DNA of 46,434 nucleotides, taken from assembly GCA_903877935.1 (NCBI GenBank), contig CAIRGA010000146.1:1-46434 (forward strand). The letters are read 5' to 3'. Positions within the stretch are counted from its first letter, which is position 1; the number at the start of each line of letters is the position of its first letter. The notes beneath the pieces were generated by a model. That model did not search any database, was not told the DNA's origin, and saw nothing but the letters and a program-made list of their open reading frames with translations. The stretch comes from an uncultured Hyphomicrobiales bacterium. Its GTDB lineage: Bacteria > Pseudomonadota > Alphaproteobacteria > Rhizobiales > Beijerinckiaceae. A program made the translations under genes and the position numbers. This document shows, piece after piece, positions 32,604-42,173 of the stretch.

Positions 32604-33623
32604 TTAAAATTGGAGGAAAAACCATTTATTCGCCTTAGGCATATTACCCTCGGAAATGGAATAGATGGCCGAGTAAATGCCCAATTTCCAGCCCTCTTTG
32701 GGCCTTTTTAAGCCAATATAGAGGGAGTTTTGGGCTTTTGGGCTCGTGAGAGGGTCAAAAACGCGCTTGACGATCGGCTCGCCATCAGGCCCGATAATCG
32801 CAAAGGTCTGAACATCGCCCTTTTTAACCCCCATCACACGAACATAGGCAACGATCGCCTGCGAGTCATGGTCAGGCAGACGTGATTTTAAGTCACCCTG
32901 TTCGATATCTTCGCCCGATACGGGCCCATCGACAAACCCAAAGTTCAACACAATCCGATCATGGTAGTCGAAGGTCAGATCTTTTTCATCAAACAAGGTT
33001 GGGCCCTGCTTCTCCGAACATGAGCCTGGGGCAAGGTTAGGTGCAAAAGGATCAACCACCTCGCCATTATGACGAACCGTCAGATGGAGATGGGGAAACT
33101 CTGTGGCGCCCGAAAGACCCACGCGCCCAAGAACGGCACCGCGCACAATGCGACTTCCGGGTTTAACGCCAACGGAGCCTTGCGCCATGTGGCAATATTG
33201 CGTTTGCCAACCGTCTTTGTGATCAATCACAACACCATTGCCACATTCTTCACCCGCTACATCGGCCTTGGTTGCCGATGTCAATATCGCGTCCGGCACG
33301 CCATCCCGAACCGCCTTCACCCGACCATCCGCGACAGCCAGAACGGAAACACCCTGCTTTTGAATTTTGATCGATGGAATCCGAAAATCCGTCCCATCAT
33401 GGCCCTCATAGGTCATCGCGCCACAATGATAATCGCGGTAGTCGGAGCCAGTGCCGTGATCGACATAATTTTGAACAAAGCAATCGCCACCCAACGTACA
33501 TTCGAGCGGAATGGCAAGATGCAATGGATCAGCCGCCGCTTTTCCGCTCCACGCCTCCCCCAAAGTAAGGGCCATTCCGAAAATCAGGAACGCCCTCAAA
33601 TAAATAGCCCATCTGCTCGCCAT
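32604..33623 (-). CDS. M23-family metallopeptidase (LytM domain), secreted
   Basis: GHDGTDFRI; GNGVVIDHKDGWQTQYCHMAQGSVGVKPGSRIVRGAVLGRVGLSGATEFPHLHLTVR. Confidence 0.92.
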   Translation of the reverse strand: MASRWAIYLRAFLIFGMALTLGEAWSGKAAADPLHLAIPLECTLGGDCFVQNYVDHGTGSDYRDYHCGAMTYEGHDGTDFRIPSIKIQKQGVSVLAVADGRVKAVRDGVPDAILTSATKADVAGEECGNGVVIDHKDGWQTQYCHMAQGSVGVKPGSRIVRGAVLGRVGLSGATEFPHLHLTVRHNGEVVDPFAPNLAPGSCSEKQGPTLFDEKDLTFDYHDRIVLNFGFVDGPVSGEDIEQGDLKSRLPDHDSQAIVAYVRVMGVKKGDVQTFAIIGPDGEPIVKRVFDPLTSPKAQNSLYIGLKRPKEGWKLGIYSAIYSISEGNMPKANKWFFLQF

Positions 33624-33879
33624 ACCATCAAGCTAGCAAAACTTTTTGCGAAGGCGTAGCAGAATATTGACGTTACGTTAATTATTAAACAAAATTTCAC
33701 AAACCGACTGGCGCTCTTTCTTCGGAGTTATCCGTAAGGTTATGGGGGAATCCATCTCGATTATTGATATTTTTTAAGGAAAAAGATCGTTATTATGGAT
33801 TGATAAGGAAAAATACGCCAAAACGCGTGGCCTGACGTGATCTGGCTTTTTAGTCCGTTCTGCGTGTGAGACGATGAGC

Positions 33880-35394
33880 TCAAAGCGCTGAATGGCGCGC
33901 CAGTACACGCCGCACTGCCTCAACCATATCGCCTTCGGCCACGGCAAATTGCGCCTCGGCCTGTTGCTTTAAATAGGCGTCACGATCAGGAGCCGAGGAA
34001 AGCGTCGCGCCGAGCACGAGGTCCTTGATCAGCACTTGCCCCTTTTCGCGCTCGTCCGAGCCCTGAATAACCACGCAGACCGAGCCGCGCTTATCAGCAT
34101 ATTTCATCTGCGCCTTCATGCCCGAGCCACCGAGATAGAGTTCCGCCTTGATGCCCGCTTGCCTCAGCGTTGAGACAAGCCGCTGATACTGCGCGATCTG
34201 GTCCTTATCCATGACGAGCACGACCACAGGGCCTTGCGCCTCTGCCTGCCCACCCAGCTTGCCGAGCACTGAAAGTGCCGAGAGCAAACGCGACACGCCG
34301 ACTGAGAAGCCCGTGGCAGGCACTGGCTCACCGCGAAACCGCGCAACCAACCCGTCATAGCGCCCGCCGCCTGCGACAGAGCCGAAGCGAACAGGCTTGC
34401 CGTCATCGCCCTTCACTTCGAAGGTAAGTTCGGCCTCAAACACGGGTCCGGTGTAGTATTCAAGGCCGCGCACGACGGATGGGTCAATCACCACGCGGCC
34501 ATCTTCATAACCACCTGCAGCAACAAGCGAAGCAATGTCCGCGAGCTCATTGACGCCTTCTGCACCGATCGACGAACCGGAAACAACAACCGCCAAATTT
34601 GCCATTGTCTCAGAGGCCGTCGCGGCCTTTGCCGACGTAAACGCTAAAATGGTTTCGATGGCCGTGGCATCTAACCCCGCGCCCTTGGTAAAATCACCGC
34701 TTTCATCTTTGCGGCCTGCGCCTAACAAGGCTGCAACGCCCTCTGGTCCAAGACGATCCAGCTTATCAATAGCGCGCAACACAATCAGCCGCCGCGCCGC
34801 GTTCTCCTCGCCTGCCAAGCCAATGGCTTCCATCACGCCGTCGAGCACCTTACGGTTATTGACCTTGATCACATAATCGCCACGCTTAATGCCAACCGCC
34901 TCCAGCGTATCGGCCATCAACATGCACATTTCGGCGTCCGCCGAAACACCCGGCGCGCCTACCGTATCCGCGTCAAACTGCATAAATTGCCTAAACCGCC
35001 CCGGACCGGGCTTTTCATTCCGGAACACATAGCCATTGCGATAGGAGCGATAGGGCTTTGGCAGCGCGTCAAAATGCTCGGCAACATAGCGGGCGAGCGG
35101 CGCCGTTAGATCATAGCGCAATGAGAGCCATTGATCATCATCGTCTTGAAACGAGAATACGCCTTCATTCGGGCGATCGAGATCGGGCAAAAACTTGCCC
35201 AATGCTTCCGTATATTCAATAAAAGGCGTCTCGACCGCTTCAAATCCATAAAGTTCGAAGGTCGTGCGGATCTTCTCCAGCATGCCCCGCATGGCGGCGA
35301 GTTCGGCGGGTCCCCGATCCCCAAAGCCCCGCGGCAAACGGGCCTCGACCTTACGAGGTGCGGCGTCTTTGGCAGAATCGGCGGGCGAACTCAT
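33880..35394 (-). CDS. hisS: Histidyl-tRNA synthetase
   Basis: [69 protein letters not shown]. Confidence 0.95.
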   Translation of the reverse strand: MSSPADSAKDAAPRKVEARLPRGFGDRGPAELAAMRGMLEKIRTTFELYGFEAVETPFIEYTEALGKFLPDLDRPNEGVFSFQDDDDQWLSLRYDLTAPLARYVAEHFDALPKPYRSYRNGYVFRNEKPGPGRFRQFMQFDADTVGAPGVSADAEMCMLMADTLEAVGIKRGDYVIKVNNRKVLDGVMEAIGLAGEENAARRLIVLRAIDKLDRLGPEGVAALLGAGRKDESGDFTKGAGLDATAIETILAFTSAKAATASETMANLAVVVSGSSIGAEGVNELADIASLVAAGGYEDGRVVIDPSVVRGLEYYTGPVFEAELTFEVKGDDGKPVRFGSVAGGGRYDGLVARFRGEPVPATGFSVGVSRLLSALSVLGKLGGQAEAQGPVVVLVMDKDQIAQYQRLVSTLRQAGIKAELYLGGSGMKAQMKYADKRGSVCVVIQGSDEREKGQVLIKDLVLGATLSSAPDRDAYLKQQAEAQFAVAEGDMVEAVRRVLARHSAL

Positions 35395-35588
35395 GGGGCA
35401 ACCTTGGCTTAATCGATAAACATCTAGGCCAGCGTCCTAACGCAGGCCACGCCAAGCGGCAAGGGTTGCGTTTGCCGATCTCTGCAATCGATTGTCACCT
35501 GTCTTTTATGGCAGGTACGGATTTCGCTGAAATGCACGACATAAGAATGATGGCAAAGCACTTTCAGAGGCAATAGAAGGCTTTTATA

Positions 35589-35849
35589 ATGCTTCGCGTA
35601 CTCCGTCGTATTCTCCGATCCGCGTCACCGCATAACGACCTGTCATTGCTCCCGCGAGAAGTGACGATCGTCTTCGGCGCGGCCCTCACCGTCGCGCAGG
35701 CCACCCGCTATTCCCTTCATCGCAAGGGCGGCCGCCATCGTCGAAAACTACGGCTTTTGGCACGCCAAATGGAGGCCGAAACAAACGCCCGTCCGCCCCT
35801 CCCTCAGCCCACGAGCCCCGCCGATCTCTTGCTCAGCCCTTCTGAATAG
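35589..35849 (+). CDS. Hypothetical small basic protein
   Basis: 86 aa ORF upstream of the TA pair; no recognised domain. Confidence 0.35.
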   Translation: MLRVLRRILRSASPHNDLSLLPREVTIVFGAALTVAQATRYSLHRKGGRHRRKLRLLARQMEAETNARPPLPQPTSPADLLLSPSE

Positions 35850-35870
35850 ACTAGTCTATAGACCAGTCTA
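35847..35870. promoter_or_regulatory. Two tandem 12-bp palindromes, probable toxin-antitoxin autoregulatory operator
   Basis: TAGACTAGTCTA|TAGACCAGTCTA (two TAGAC-NN-GTCTA sites), 12 nt before the antitoxin ATG. Confidence 0.75.
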
Positions 35871-35882
35871 TTTTGATCAGAT

Positions 35883-36146
35883 ATGGCCATGACAAAAAAC
35901 ATTGAAATCGGCGCCTATGAGGCCAAAACGCATCTGCCCAGACTGTTGCTCGAAGTAGCGGCAGGACAGAGCTTCACCATCACCCTTCGCGGCAAGCCCG
36001 TGGCGGAGTTGAAGCCGACCCAACCCCACACAAGGCGCACCCACGCGGAAGCGGTGCAGGCTATGATTGAATTTATGGATCGCCCCGATCGTCCAATCAT
36101 CAGCGACAAGGACCTGAAAGCCATGATCGAGGAAGGTCGAAAATAA
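35883..36146 (+). CDS. Phd/YefM- or VapB-like antitoxin
   Basis: IGAYEAKTHLPRLLLEVAAGQSFTITLRGKPVAELKPT, classic Phd/YefM N-terminus; 1-nt stop/start overlap with the toxin. Confidence 0.92.
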   Translation: MAMTKNIEIGAYEAKTHLPRLLLEVAAGQSFTITLRGKPVAELKPTQPHTRRTHAEAVQAMIEFMDRPDRPIISDKDLKAMIEEGRK

Positions 36147-36568
36147 TGACGCTTGTGCTTGATGCGTCTGTCGCGATGCGATGGCTGGCAGATGGCGGAA
36201 GCGACGCCGATAAAGCCTATGCGAAACGCGTGCTGAAAAGCATATTTACAGAAGATAATATCGCCTATGTCCCCTCTCATTGGACACTTGAAATTGCACA
36301 TATCTTATCACGAAGCGAGAAGAAAGGATCAGTCGCAGCGGATGACGCGGAATACTTTCTGAACGTCTTGAACGCGATTAAATTTGTTACTGATTTTGAA
36401 ACGAGTTCGCTTGCCTTAACATCGATTTTATCTCTTTCACGACGTTACGGATTGCCGAGCTACGACGCAGCCTATCTCGAACTCGCGATGCGTCTATCCG
36501 TACCCTTGGCAACACTCGATAAAGAGCTACGCCGAGCGGCGGAACGTGCCGGTGTCCCGCTCGCATAA
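36146..36568 (+). CDS. vapC: PIN-domain VapC-like toxin ribonuclease
   Basis: LVLDASVAMRWL; VPSHWTLEIAHIL; YGLPSYDAAYLELAMRLSVPLATLDKELRRAA. Confidence 0.93.
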   Translation: MTLVLDASVAMRWLADGGSDADKAYAKRVLKSIFTEDNIAYVPSHWTLEIAHILSRSEKKGSVAADDAEYFLNVLNAIKFVTDFETSSLALTSILSLSRRYGLPSYDAAYLELAMRLSVPLATLDKELRRAAERAGVPLA

Positions 36569-36596
36569 AAAAGGGCCAGGTTTCCCCGGCCCTTTT
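36569..36596. terminator. Bidirectional terminator between vapC and an aminotransferase gene
   Basis: AAAAGGGCC-aggtttcccc-GGCCCTTTT between convergent genes. Confidence 0.75.
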
Positions 36597-36621
36597 GTCC
36601 ATTAAAATTGAAGTGAACGGC

Positions 36622-37974
36622 TCAAGCCACCGCCAAGATCACTTTCATCACCTTGTCCAACAATTCATCCATTTCATTGTCGGTCATGATCAAAGGTGGC
36701 GTTAACGCCAACGTATCCGCCGTAATACGGATCATGATACCATGATCGCGGAAGCCCTTATCCATCGCATCATAAGCGCGCTTGCCGATGCCATCCGGGT
36801 GCGGCGCAAGATCAATCGCGGCCACCAAACCGATGGTGCGAATATCGAGAACATTCGGCAAAGGTTGCAGCGTTGACATCAACGCATCCATCCACGCTTG
36901 CTCACGCTTTCTGGTCTTCTCAAATAGATCTTCTTCACGATAAAGATCGAGCGTTGCAAGGGCTGCCGCAGCGGCCAAGGGATGGCCCGAATAAGTATAG
37001 CCATGGAACAATTCGATCGCATGCTCTGGGCCCTTCATAAAGGCGTCGTGCACGGTCTTGCTCGCAATCACGCCGCCCATCGGCACGGTGCCGGAATTCA
37101 CGGCCTTTGCGAAGCAGATAAAGTCAGGCGTTACGCCAAAGCGCTCAGCAGCGAATGCATGACCAAGACGCCCAAAGCCCGAGATCACCTCGTCAAAGAT
37201 CAACAAAATATCATGCTTGGTGCAGATTTCACGCAACCGCTTCAAATAGCCCTTGGGTGGCGGTAGCACGCCGGTTGAACCAGCCATCGGCTCGACAATA
37301 ACCGCCGCGATGGTTGAGGCATCATGCAATGTCACAATCCGCTCGAGTTCATCGGCCAAATGCGCGCCCCATTCAGGCTCGCCCTTGGTGAAGGCCTGCT
37401 CCTTGCGGTTATAGGTGTGCGGCATATGGTCAACGCCGGTCAGCAAGCCACCGAAGAATTTGCGGTTATTCACGATACCGCCGACCGAGATGCCGCCAAA
37501 ACCGACGCCATGATAGCCACGCTCGCGGCCAATCAGACGGGTTTTCGATCCCATTCCCCGGACATTCCAATAGGCAAGTGCCATTTTAAGCGCCGTATCA
37601 ACGGCTTCCGAGCCGGAATTGCAGAAAAACACGTGGTCGAGCGTCTCGGGCGCCATCGCCGCAATCCGCGACGCTAACGCAAAGGCAGTAGGGTGGCCAA
37701 AGTTAAAAGAAGGCGAGAAATCAAGATCAGCTGCCTGTTTTTGGATCGCGTGCACAATCGATTCACGGTTATGCCCAGCATTGCAGCACCATAGTCCCGC
37801 AGCGCTATCCATGATTTTCTTGCCTTCCGGCGTCAAATAATACATGTCTTTTGCCCCGGAAATCATTCTGGGGTTTTTCTTAAAGGCCCGATTTGCAGTA
37901 AAAGGTAACCACCAAGCTTCTAAATCATTCGGAACCGCGTCATGGCGGGAAGATTGATCAAATGCTAGCGACAT
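36622..37974 (-). CDS. Class III aminotransferase (omega-amino acid--pyruvate, BauA-like)
   Basis: EAWWLPFTANRAFKKNPRMISGAKDMYYLTPEGKKIMDSAAGLWCCNAGHN; LIFDEVISGFGRLG; FAKAVNSGTVPMGGV. Met at 37974 preferred. Confidence 0.93.
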   Translation of the reverse strand: MSLAFDQSSRHDAVPNDLEAWWLPFTANRAFKKNPRMISGAKDMYYLTPEGKKIMDSAAGLWCCNAGHNRESIVHAIQKQAADLDFSPSFNFGHPTAFALASRIAAMAPETLDHVFFCNSGSEAVDTALKMALAYWNVRGMGSKTRLIGRERGYHGVGFGGISVGGIVNNRKFFGGLLTGVDHMPHTYNRKEQAFTKGEPEWGAHLADELERIVTLHDASTIAAVIVEPMAGSTGVLPPPKGYLKRLREICTKHDILLIFDEVISGFGRLGHAFAAERFGVTPDFICFAKAVNSGTVPMGGVIASKTVHDAFMKGPEHAIELFHGYTYSGHPLAAAAALATLDLYREEDLFEKTRKREQAWMDALMSTLQPLPNVLDIRTIGLVAAIDLAPHPDGIGKRAYDAMDKGFRDHGIMIRITADTLALTPPLIMTDNEMDELLDKVMKVILAVA

Positions 37975-38145
37975 GGTGTACCTCTTCTTCAAATTAATGT
38001 GCGTTGTGTATTTTGTAGCCTATTCGGCGCGTATCCACCCTATCAGCGCTTGCCGGGCGCGGGAAGTCCCTCGTTTACAACTCGTCGCACCCCTTCGCGC
38101 GCGGGTTTGAGGGATTCGCTGGTAAGGACCGCAGGAATACGGAGT

Positions 38146-39543
38146 ATGCACGAACTAGCGCCCGAAAAGGTGGAACAGAAGGAAGCCTTGGAGGCGCTCA
38201 ACAAAATTCTTTCGTCCGAAGAATTTACGGCCTCGCCGCAACTCGCCGCATTCTTGACATTCTCTGTGCAACGGACGCTCGACGGCCAAGGGCCTGCGCT
38301 CAAAGCCTATACCATTGCCACCGAAGTATTAAGTCGCCCCCCCAGCTTTGACCCGCAAAATGATCCGATTGTTCGGGTTGAAGCGACCCGTTTGCGCCGT
38401 GCCATTGATCGCTATTATGTCAACGATGGCGCCCGCGACACTCTGCGAATCATCATGCCGCGCGGCGGCTATTCAGTTACCTTTATCGTACCGTCCGATA
38501 ATTCCTCAGAGGCTTCCCCGCAGCGCGCCCCTAAAATAGCGCGGCGCCAGAGCCGGCTTAATTTTAAAACGCCCATCATTATCGCAGGCATTTTTATCGC
38601 GTCGACGGCGGCAGCGACCATCAGTTGGAAAAATTGGTCTACGATTTTTCCTGACACGACGAACACTGCGGCCCTCTCAACGGATAGCTCGCCCGTAACC
38701 CGTATTTCGCCCAATGCAACCAAACCGAATGCTGGTCCAAAGCCCGCGACTTGGAAGCCACGCATGGCAGCCTTTTCAATTTCGTCTGATCCCGCTGCCA
38801 ATAATCTCGTGCATGAAATCGGTGACGTACTCTCACGCTTCGATGGGATTATGGTTTTTGATGAGACAGCTTTGGCCGACCAAACATCCGAGGATTTATA
38901 TCAACTCGACGGACGTGCCAAAGCCGGCAAACCTGATCTGATCGATATCCGATTGATCCATACCGCTTCCCATCGCACCGTTTTTGTTCGAACCACGCCG
39001 TTGCCAAAGGATGAAGAATCCGTTCAGGAATTAGCGAAAAAAATAGCCGTTTTAATTGGCGGTCGCGATGGCATCGTCATTACGGATGCCATGCCCGCGC
39101 GCATGGACGAACTTAGTCAACCGATTAACCCGCGAACCTGTCTATCCGTCGTTAATGCGGCCATCAGGACACAAGAATCAGATCTCGTCGTATCTGCGCG
39201 TTCGTGCCTTGATGTCATGCTCAAACATGCAAGCAATAGCGGAATGCTTTTATCCATTTCAGCGGATTTACGACGACGAGAACAGCAAGGCGATTTGGCA
39301 AAAGCGGAAAGCGAAGCTCAATTGGCGCTTGCCCTAGACCCCCACAATGTGCGCGCGATGCATGTCTTAAGCGAACTCGTCGATACCAAAAATCCGGGGC
39401 TCGCTTTAAGGCTTGGCGATTTAGCCGTGGAGCTCAATCCATACGATCCGGTTATTGCTCATTCGCAGGCGGAACGGTTACGCGCAGCCGGCCTGACAGG
39501 ACGAGCCGATAAGCTTCAATCCGAACTCGTCGGCGCGGAATAA
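38146..39543 (+). CDS. TPR-like protein with an N-terminal domain as found in TolB/adenylate-cyclase-associated regulators
   Basis: LSSEEFTASPQLAAFLTFSVQRTLDGQGPALKAYTIATEVLSRPPSFDPQNDPIVRVEATRLRRAIDRYYVNDGARDTLRIIMPRGGYSVTF; one TM (IIIAGIFIASTAAATI); helical TPR-like C-terminus. Confidence 0.75.
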   Translation: MHELAPEKVEQKEALEALNKILSSEEFTASPQLAAFLTFSVQRTLDGQGPALKAYTIATEVLSRPPSFDPQNDPIVRVEATRLRRAIDRYYVNDGARDTLRIIMPRGGYSVTFIVPSDNSSEASPQRAPKIARRQSRLNFKTPIIIAGIFIASTAAATISWKNWSTIFPDTTNTAALSTDSSPVTRISPNATKPNAGPKPATWKPRMAAFSISSDPAANNLVHEIGDVLSRFDGIMVFDETALADQTSEDLYQLDGRAKAGKPDLIDIRLIHTASHRTVFVRTTPLPKDEESVQELAKKIAVLIGGRDGIVITDAMPARMDELSQPINPRTCLSVVNAAIRTQESDLVVSARSCLDVMLKHASNSGMLLSISADLRRREQQGDLAKAESEAQLALALDPHNVRAMHVLSELVDTKNPGLALRLGDLAVELNPYDPVIAHSQAERLRAAGLTGRADKLQSELVGAE

Positions 39544-39554
39544 TCGCTCGATCT

Positions 39555-39773
39555 TTAGGCGCCGATATGCGCCGTATAGCCGGCCTTGGTAACAGCTTGA
39601 GCGAGAATATCCGACGAAACAACCGAAACCGCCTCGACACGGCCCGATCCCAAATCAATTTCCACCACCGAGGATGGGTCCGCCTTGCGGATGACCCGCT
39701 TCACGGCTTCCACACAGCCGCCACAGGTCATACCCTCGACATTTAAGACAATTTTCTCGGGAAGATTGGACAT
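39555..39773 (-). CDS. Heavy-metal-associated (HMA) copper-chaperone-like protein
   Basis: 72 aa; VLNVEGMTCGGCVEAVKRVI. Confidence 0.92.
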   Translation of the reverse strand: MSNLPEKIVLNVEGMTCGGCVEAVKRVIRKADPSSVVEIDLGSGRVEAVSVVSSDILAQAVTKAGYTAHIGA

Positions 39774-39907
39774 GATAAAGCCTTTTAGCCTGATATAGGA
39801 GGCATTTTAGTTTACGCAACGATATGTTAGTTTATCGAATCATATCGTATTTCAATCAAAATCGTTTCTTTAAAATGTCATCTTGTTCGTGATATGCAAG
39901 GCATGGA

Positions 39908-41230
39908 ATGAAATTAGACCTACCCGTTTTCGCAAGGCCGTCGGAAAATACCCTATTGGGGCTGGTCTTTGCGGCTATTTTCATTACCGGACTAGGTATT
40001 TTCTCTCTTTCGGCATCGATTATCGTATCCTCCGCGTTTCTGGCGGTGTCCTCGCTTGCTGCCTATAGCGTCGCCAAGCGGCGCAATGATCTCCATGCTG
40101 CCCAGACAGACAATCGGCCTGACGTGATCGAAACGCTTAATCGCCGTCTTGCGAGCGTCGAGGGTTCGGTGAAGGGCATTGAAAACCGCATCGCATCCAT
40201 CGACACAGCGGTCCATGCTCAAGTAACCCGTCAAATGGATCCACTCATTCAGACCGTCCAATTATTGGCTGATATTATCGGTCAACACCATCAAAATGCG
40301 CCACCGAAAGTAAATGCCGAGCCTGAGCCTGTAAGCGCCCCGTCGTTTAATCCTTTACAACAACGCCGCAGTGAAGCGCTTATTCGGGAGGGGCTTCAAT
40401 CCGGCCGGCTGATAACAACAACTCAAGATATCGTTGCTTTGCCGACCTCCCGCCCCGCCTATCGCCTGTTTCATGCCCAGATTGAAAATTCACCCGCTGC
40501 TCCCATGAGCGAGGCGGGATTGCGGGCCGAAGGGCTAGGTGTGACTATCATTCGGCTATTTGACCGTGTTCGCTTTGCACATGCGTTTGAATTAGCGGCC
40601 CAATTGGCCCTCTCGGCCGACAGTCCGCTGCTGGTCTGCCCGCTTACGCTTGAAACTTTGGATGATGGGGTTGCGGGCGCAGAAATTGCTGACTTGCTGG
40701 CTCGAAGGCCCGCTATGGCCAAACGCCTTTGTTTTTTATTGAACGAGGATACTCTTTTTCTGGATACCGGTATTGCCGGCCAGAATATGAGAAACCTTTT
40801 GCGAGCCGGTTGCCGTTTTGCCTTCGAGCTTAAAACCGATATGCGCATCGATCCGTTCATTCTCCAAAGCCGAGGTGTTTCGCTTTTATTATCGCCCGCA
40901 GCCCTCATTCTTGCCGCTCGAGATGGCAAAGTAGGGATCGATATCGATCCTATGGATCTCGTTCATTTGCTCGATCGCCATGATATTGATTTAGGCATTT
41001 CTCATATTAAATCGGATGGCGAACTTCGTGCCATCCGCGCAATGGGCATCAACCTCATTTTGCGGACGTCCGAACCCGACAATCGGCAACGAATTGTTAA
41101 ATTACGCCCAGAACCAAAAATGCCATCGCCCCGGCTAGCCCGAACAAATGAACAGGCGGGGCACCCAAATGACCCCATACGCCTCGAACCAGAACCTCTG
41201 AAGGCCAGATTACGCCGCATGTCCGCTTGA
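39908..41230 (+). CDS. Degenerate EAL-domain membrane protein (TipF-like)
   Basis: Two N-terminal TM segments and coiled coil, then an EAL-like fold (ALIREGLQSGRLITTTQDIVALPTSRPAYRLFHAQI...) without catalytic EAL residues. Confidence 0.75.
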   Translation: MKLDLPVFARPSENTLLGLVFAAIFITGLGIFSLSASIIVSSAFLAVSSLAAYSVAKRRNDLHAAQTDNRPDVIETLNRRLASVEGSVKGIENRIASIDTAVHAQVTRQMDPLIQTVQLLADIIGQHHQNAPPKVNAEPEPVSAPSFNPLQQRRSEALIREGLQSGRLITTTQDIVALPTSRPAYRLFHAQIENSPAAPMSEAGLRAEGLGVTIIRLFDRVRFAHAFELAAQLALSADSPLLVCPLTLETLDDGVAGAEIADLLARRPAMAKRLCFLLNEDTLFLDTGIAGQNMRNLLRAGCRFAFELKTDMRIDPFILQSRGVSLLLSPAALILAARDGKVGIDIDPMDLVHLLDRHDIDLGISHIKSDGELRAIRAMGINLILRTSEPDNRQRIVKLRPEPKMPSPRLARTNEQAGHPNDPIRLEPEPLKARLRRMSA

Positions 41231-41293
41231 CAGTCAGGCGTGTCCGGTCGATAGCCGCCTCTCCCTTCTTCGACCAACAGCGGCGGCCAAACC

Positions 41294-42172
41294 ATGAATG
41301 ATTCATCCCATACGCCTGTCATTTTAAGTGGAATCTCGTCGATTTCGTCGCGCTACGACGTTATTTTGTGTGATATTTGGGGTGTTTTACACAATGGCGT
41401 AAAGGCCTATGCATCCGCCAGCGAGGCTCTGACCCGGTATCGCCAACAGGGCGGAAAAGTTATTCTAGTATCGAATGCCCCACGCCCCGCACTCGACGTC
41501 GTTGGACTTCTGGATGGAATGGGTGTTGCACGCTCGGCCTATGACGGCATCGTTACTTCGGGCGATGTAACCCGCTCGATGTTGTCAACAGGCACTTGGA
41601 AACGCTATTTTTGGCTGGGCCCTCAACGCGATGGCGGTCTATTCAACGGCTTGCCTATCGAGGCAACGACCCTCAACAAAGCAGATGTGATTGTCTGCAC
41701 AGGGCTCTTTGATGATGCAACAGAAACGCCCGATGATTATCGTGATTTTATTGCTGAGGCGCGCGCGCTTCATCTGCCCTTCTTGTGTGCGAACCCGGAT
41801 ATTCTGGTCGAACGTGGTGGCGATCTGATTTATTGCGCAGGCGCAATTGCTGGCCTTTATGAATCAGCGGGCGGTGAAACGCTTTACTCCGGTAAGCCTT
41901 ATCGCCCCATTTATAAAGCCGCGCTGGAGGTGGCAGCATCCCTCTTAAAGCGCGAGCCTGACCTTACCCGGACACTCATGGTCGGCGATGCCATTCGTAC
42001 CGATGTTGCCGGCGCCAATGGCATGGGATGCGATTCCCTCTTTGTGCTGCGTGGTATTCATATGCACGAACTAGGTCTCGATAAGGGGGCATTAGACGAT
42101 GGCAGCTTCGCGGCCTTTATCGCGCGTTCGCCGTTTCAACCAACCCACGCGATCGATACGTTAAGCTGGTGA
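41294..42172 (+). CDS. HAD-superfamily hydrolase (TIGR01459-like)
   Basis: YDVILCDIWGVLHNGVKAY; VILVSNAPRP; LMVGDAIRTDVAGANGMGCDSLFVLRG. Confidence 0.9.
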   Translation: MNDSSHTPVILSGISSISSRYDVILCDIWGVLHNGVKAYASASEALTRYRQQGGKVILVSNAPRPALDVVGLLDGMGVARSAYDGIVTSGDVTRSMLSTGTWKRYFWLGPQRDGGLFNGLPIEATTLNKADVIVCTGLFDDATETPDDYRDFIAEARALHLPFLCANPDILVERGGDLIYCAGAIAGLYESAGGETLYSGKPYRPIYKAALEVAASLLKREPDLTRTLMVGDAIRTDVAGANGMGCDSLFVLRGIHMHELGLDKGALDDGSFAAFIARSPFQPTHAIDTLSW

Positions 42173-42173
42173 G

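Noticed and set aside
33069-33659. 196-aa plus-strand ORF
   Set aside because: Antisense to the M23 peptidase; no domain, shadow frame.
33760-33820. Repeated taaggaaaaa motifs in the AT-rich spacer upstream of the M23 gene
   Set aside because: Only two short imperfect copies in AT-rich DNA; too weak to call an operator.
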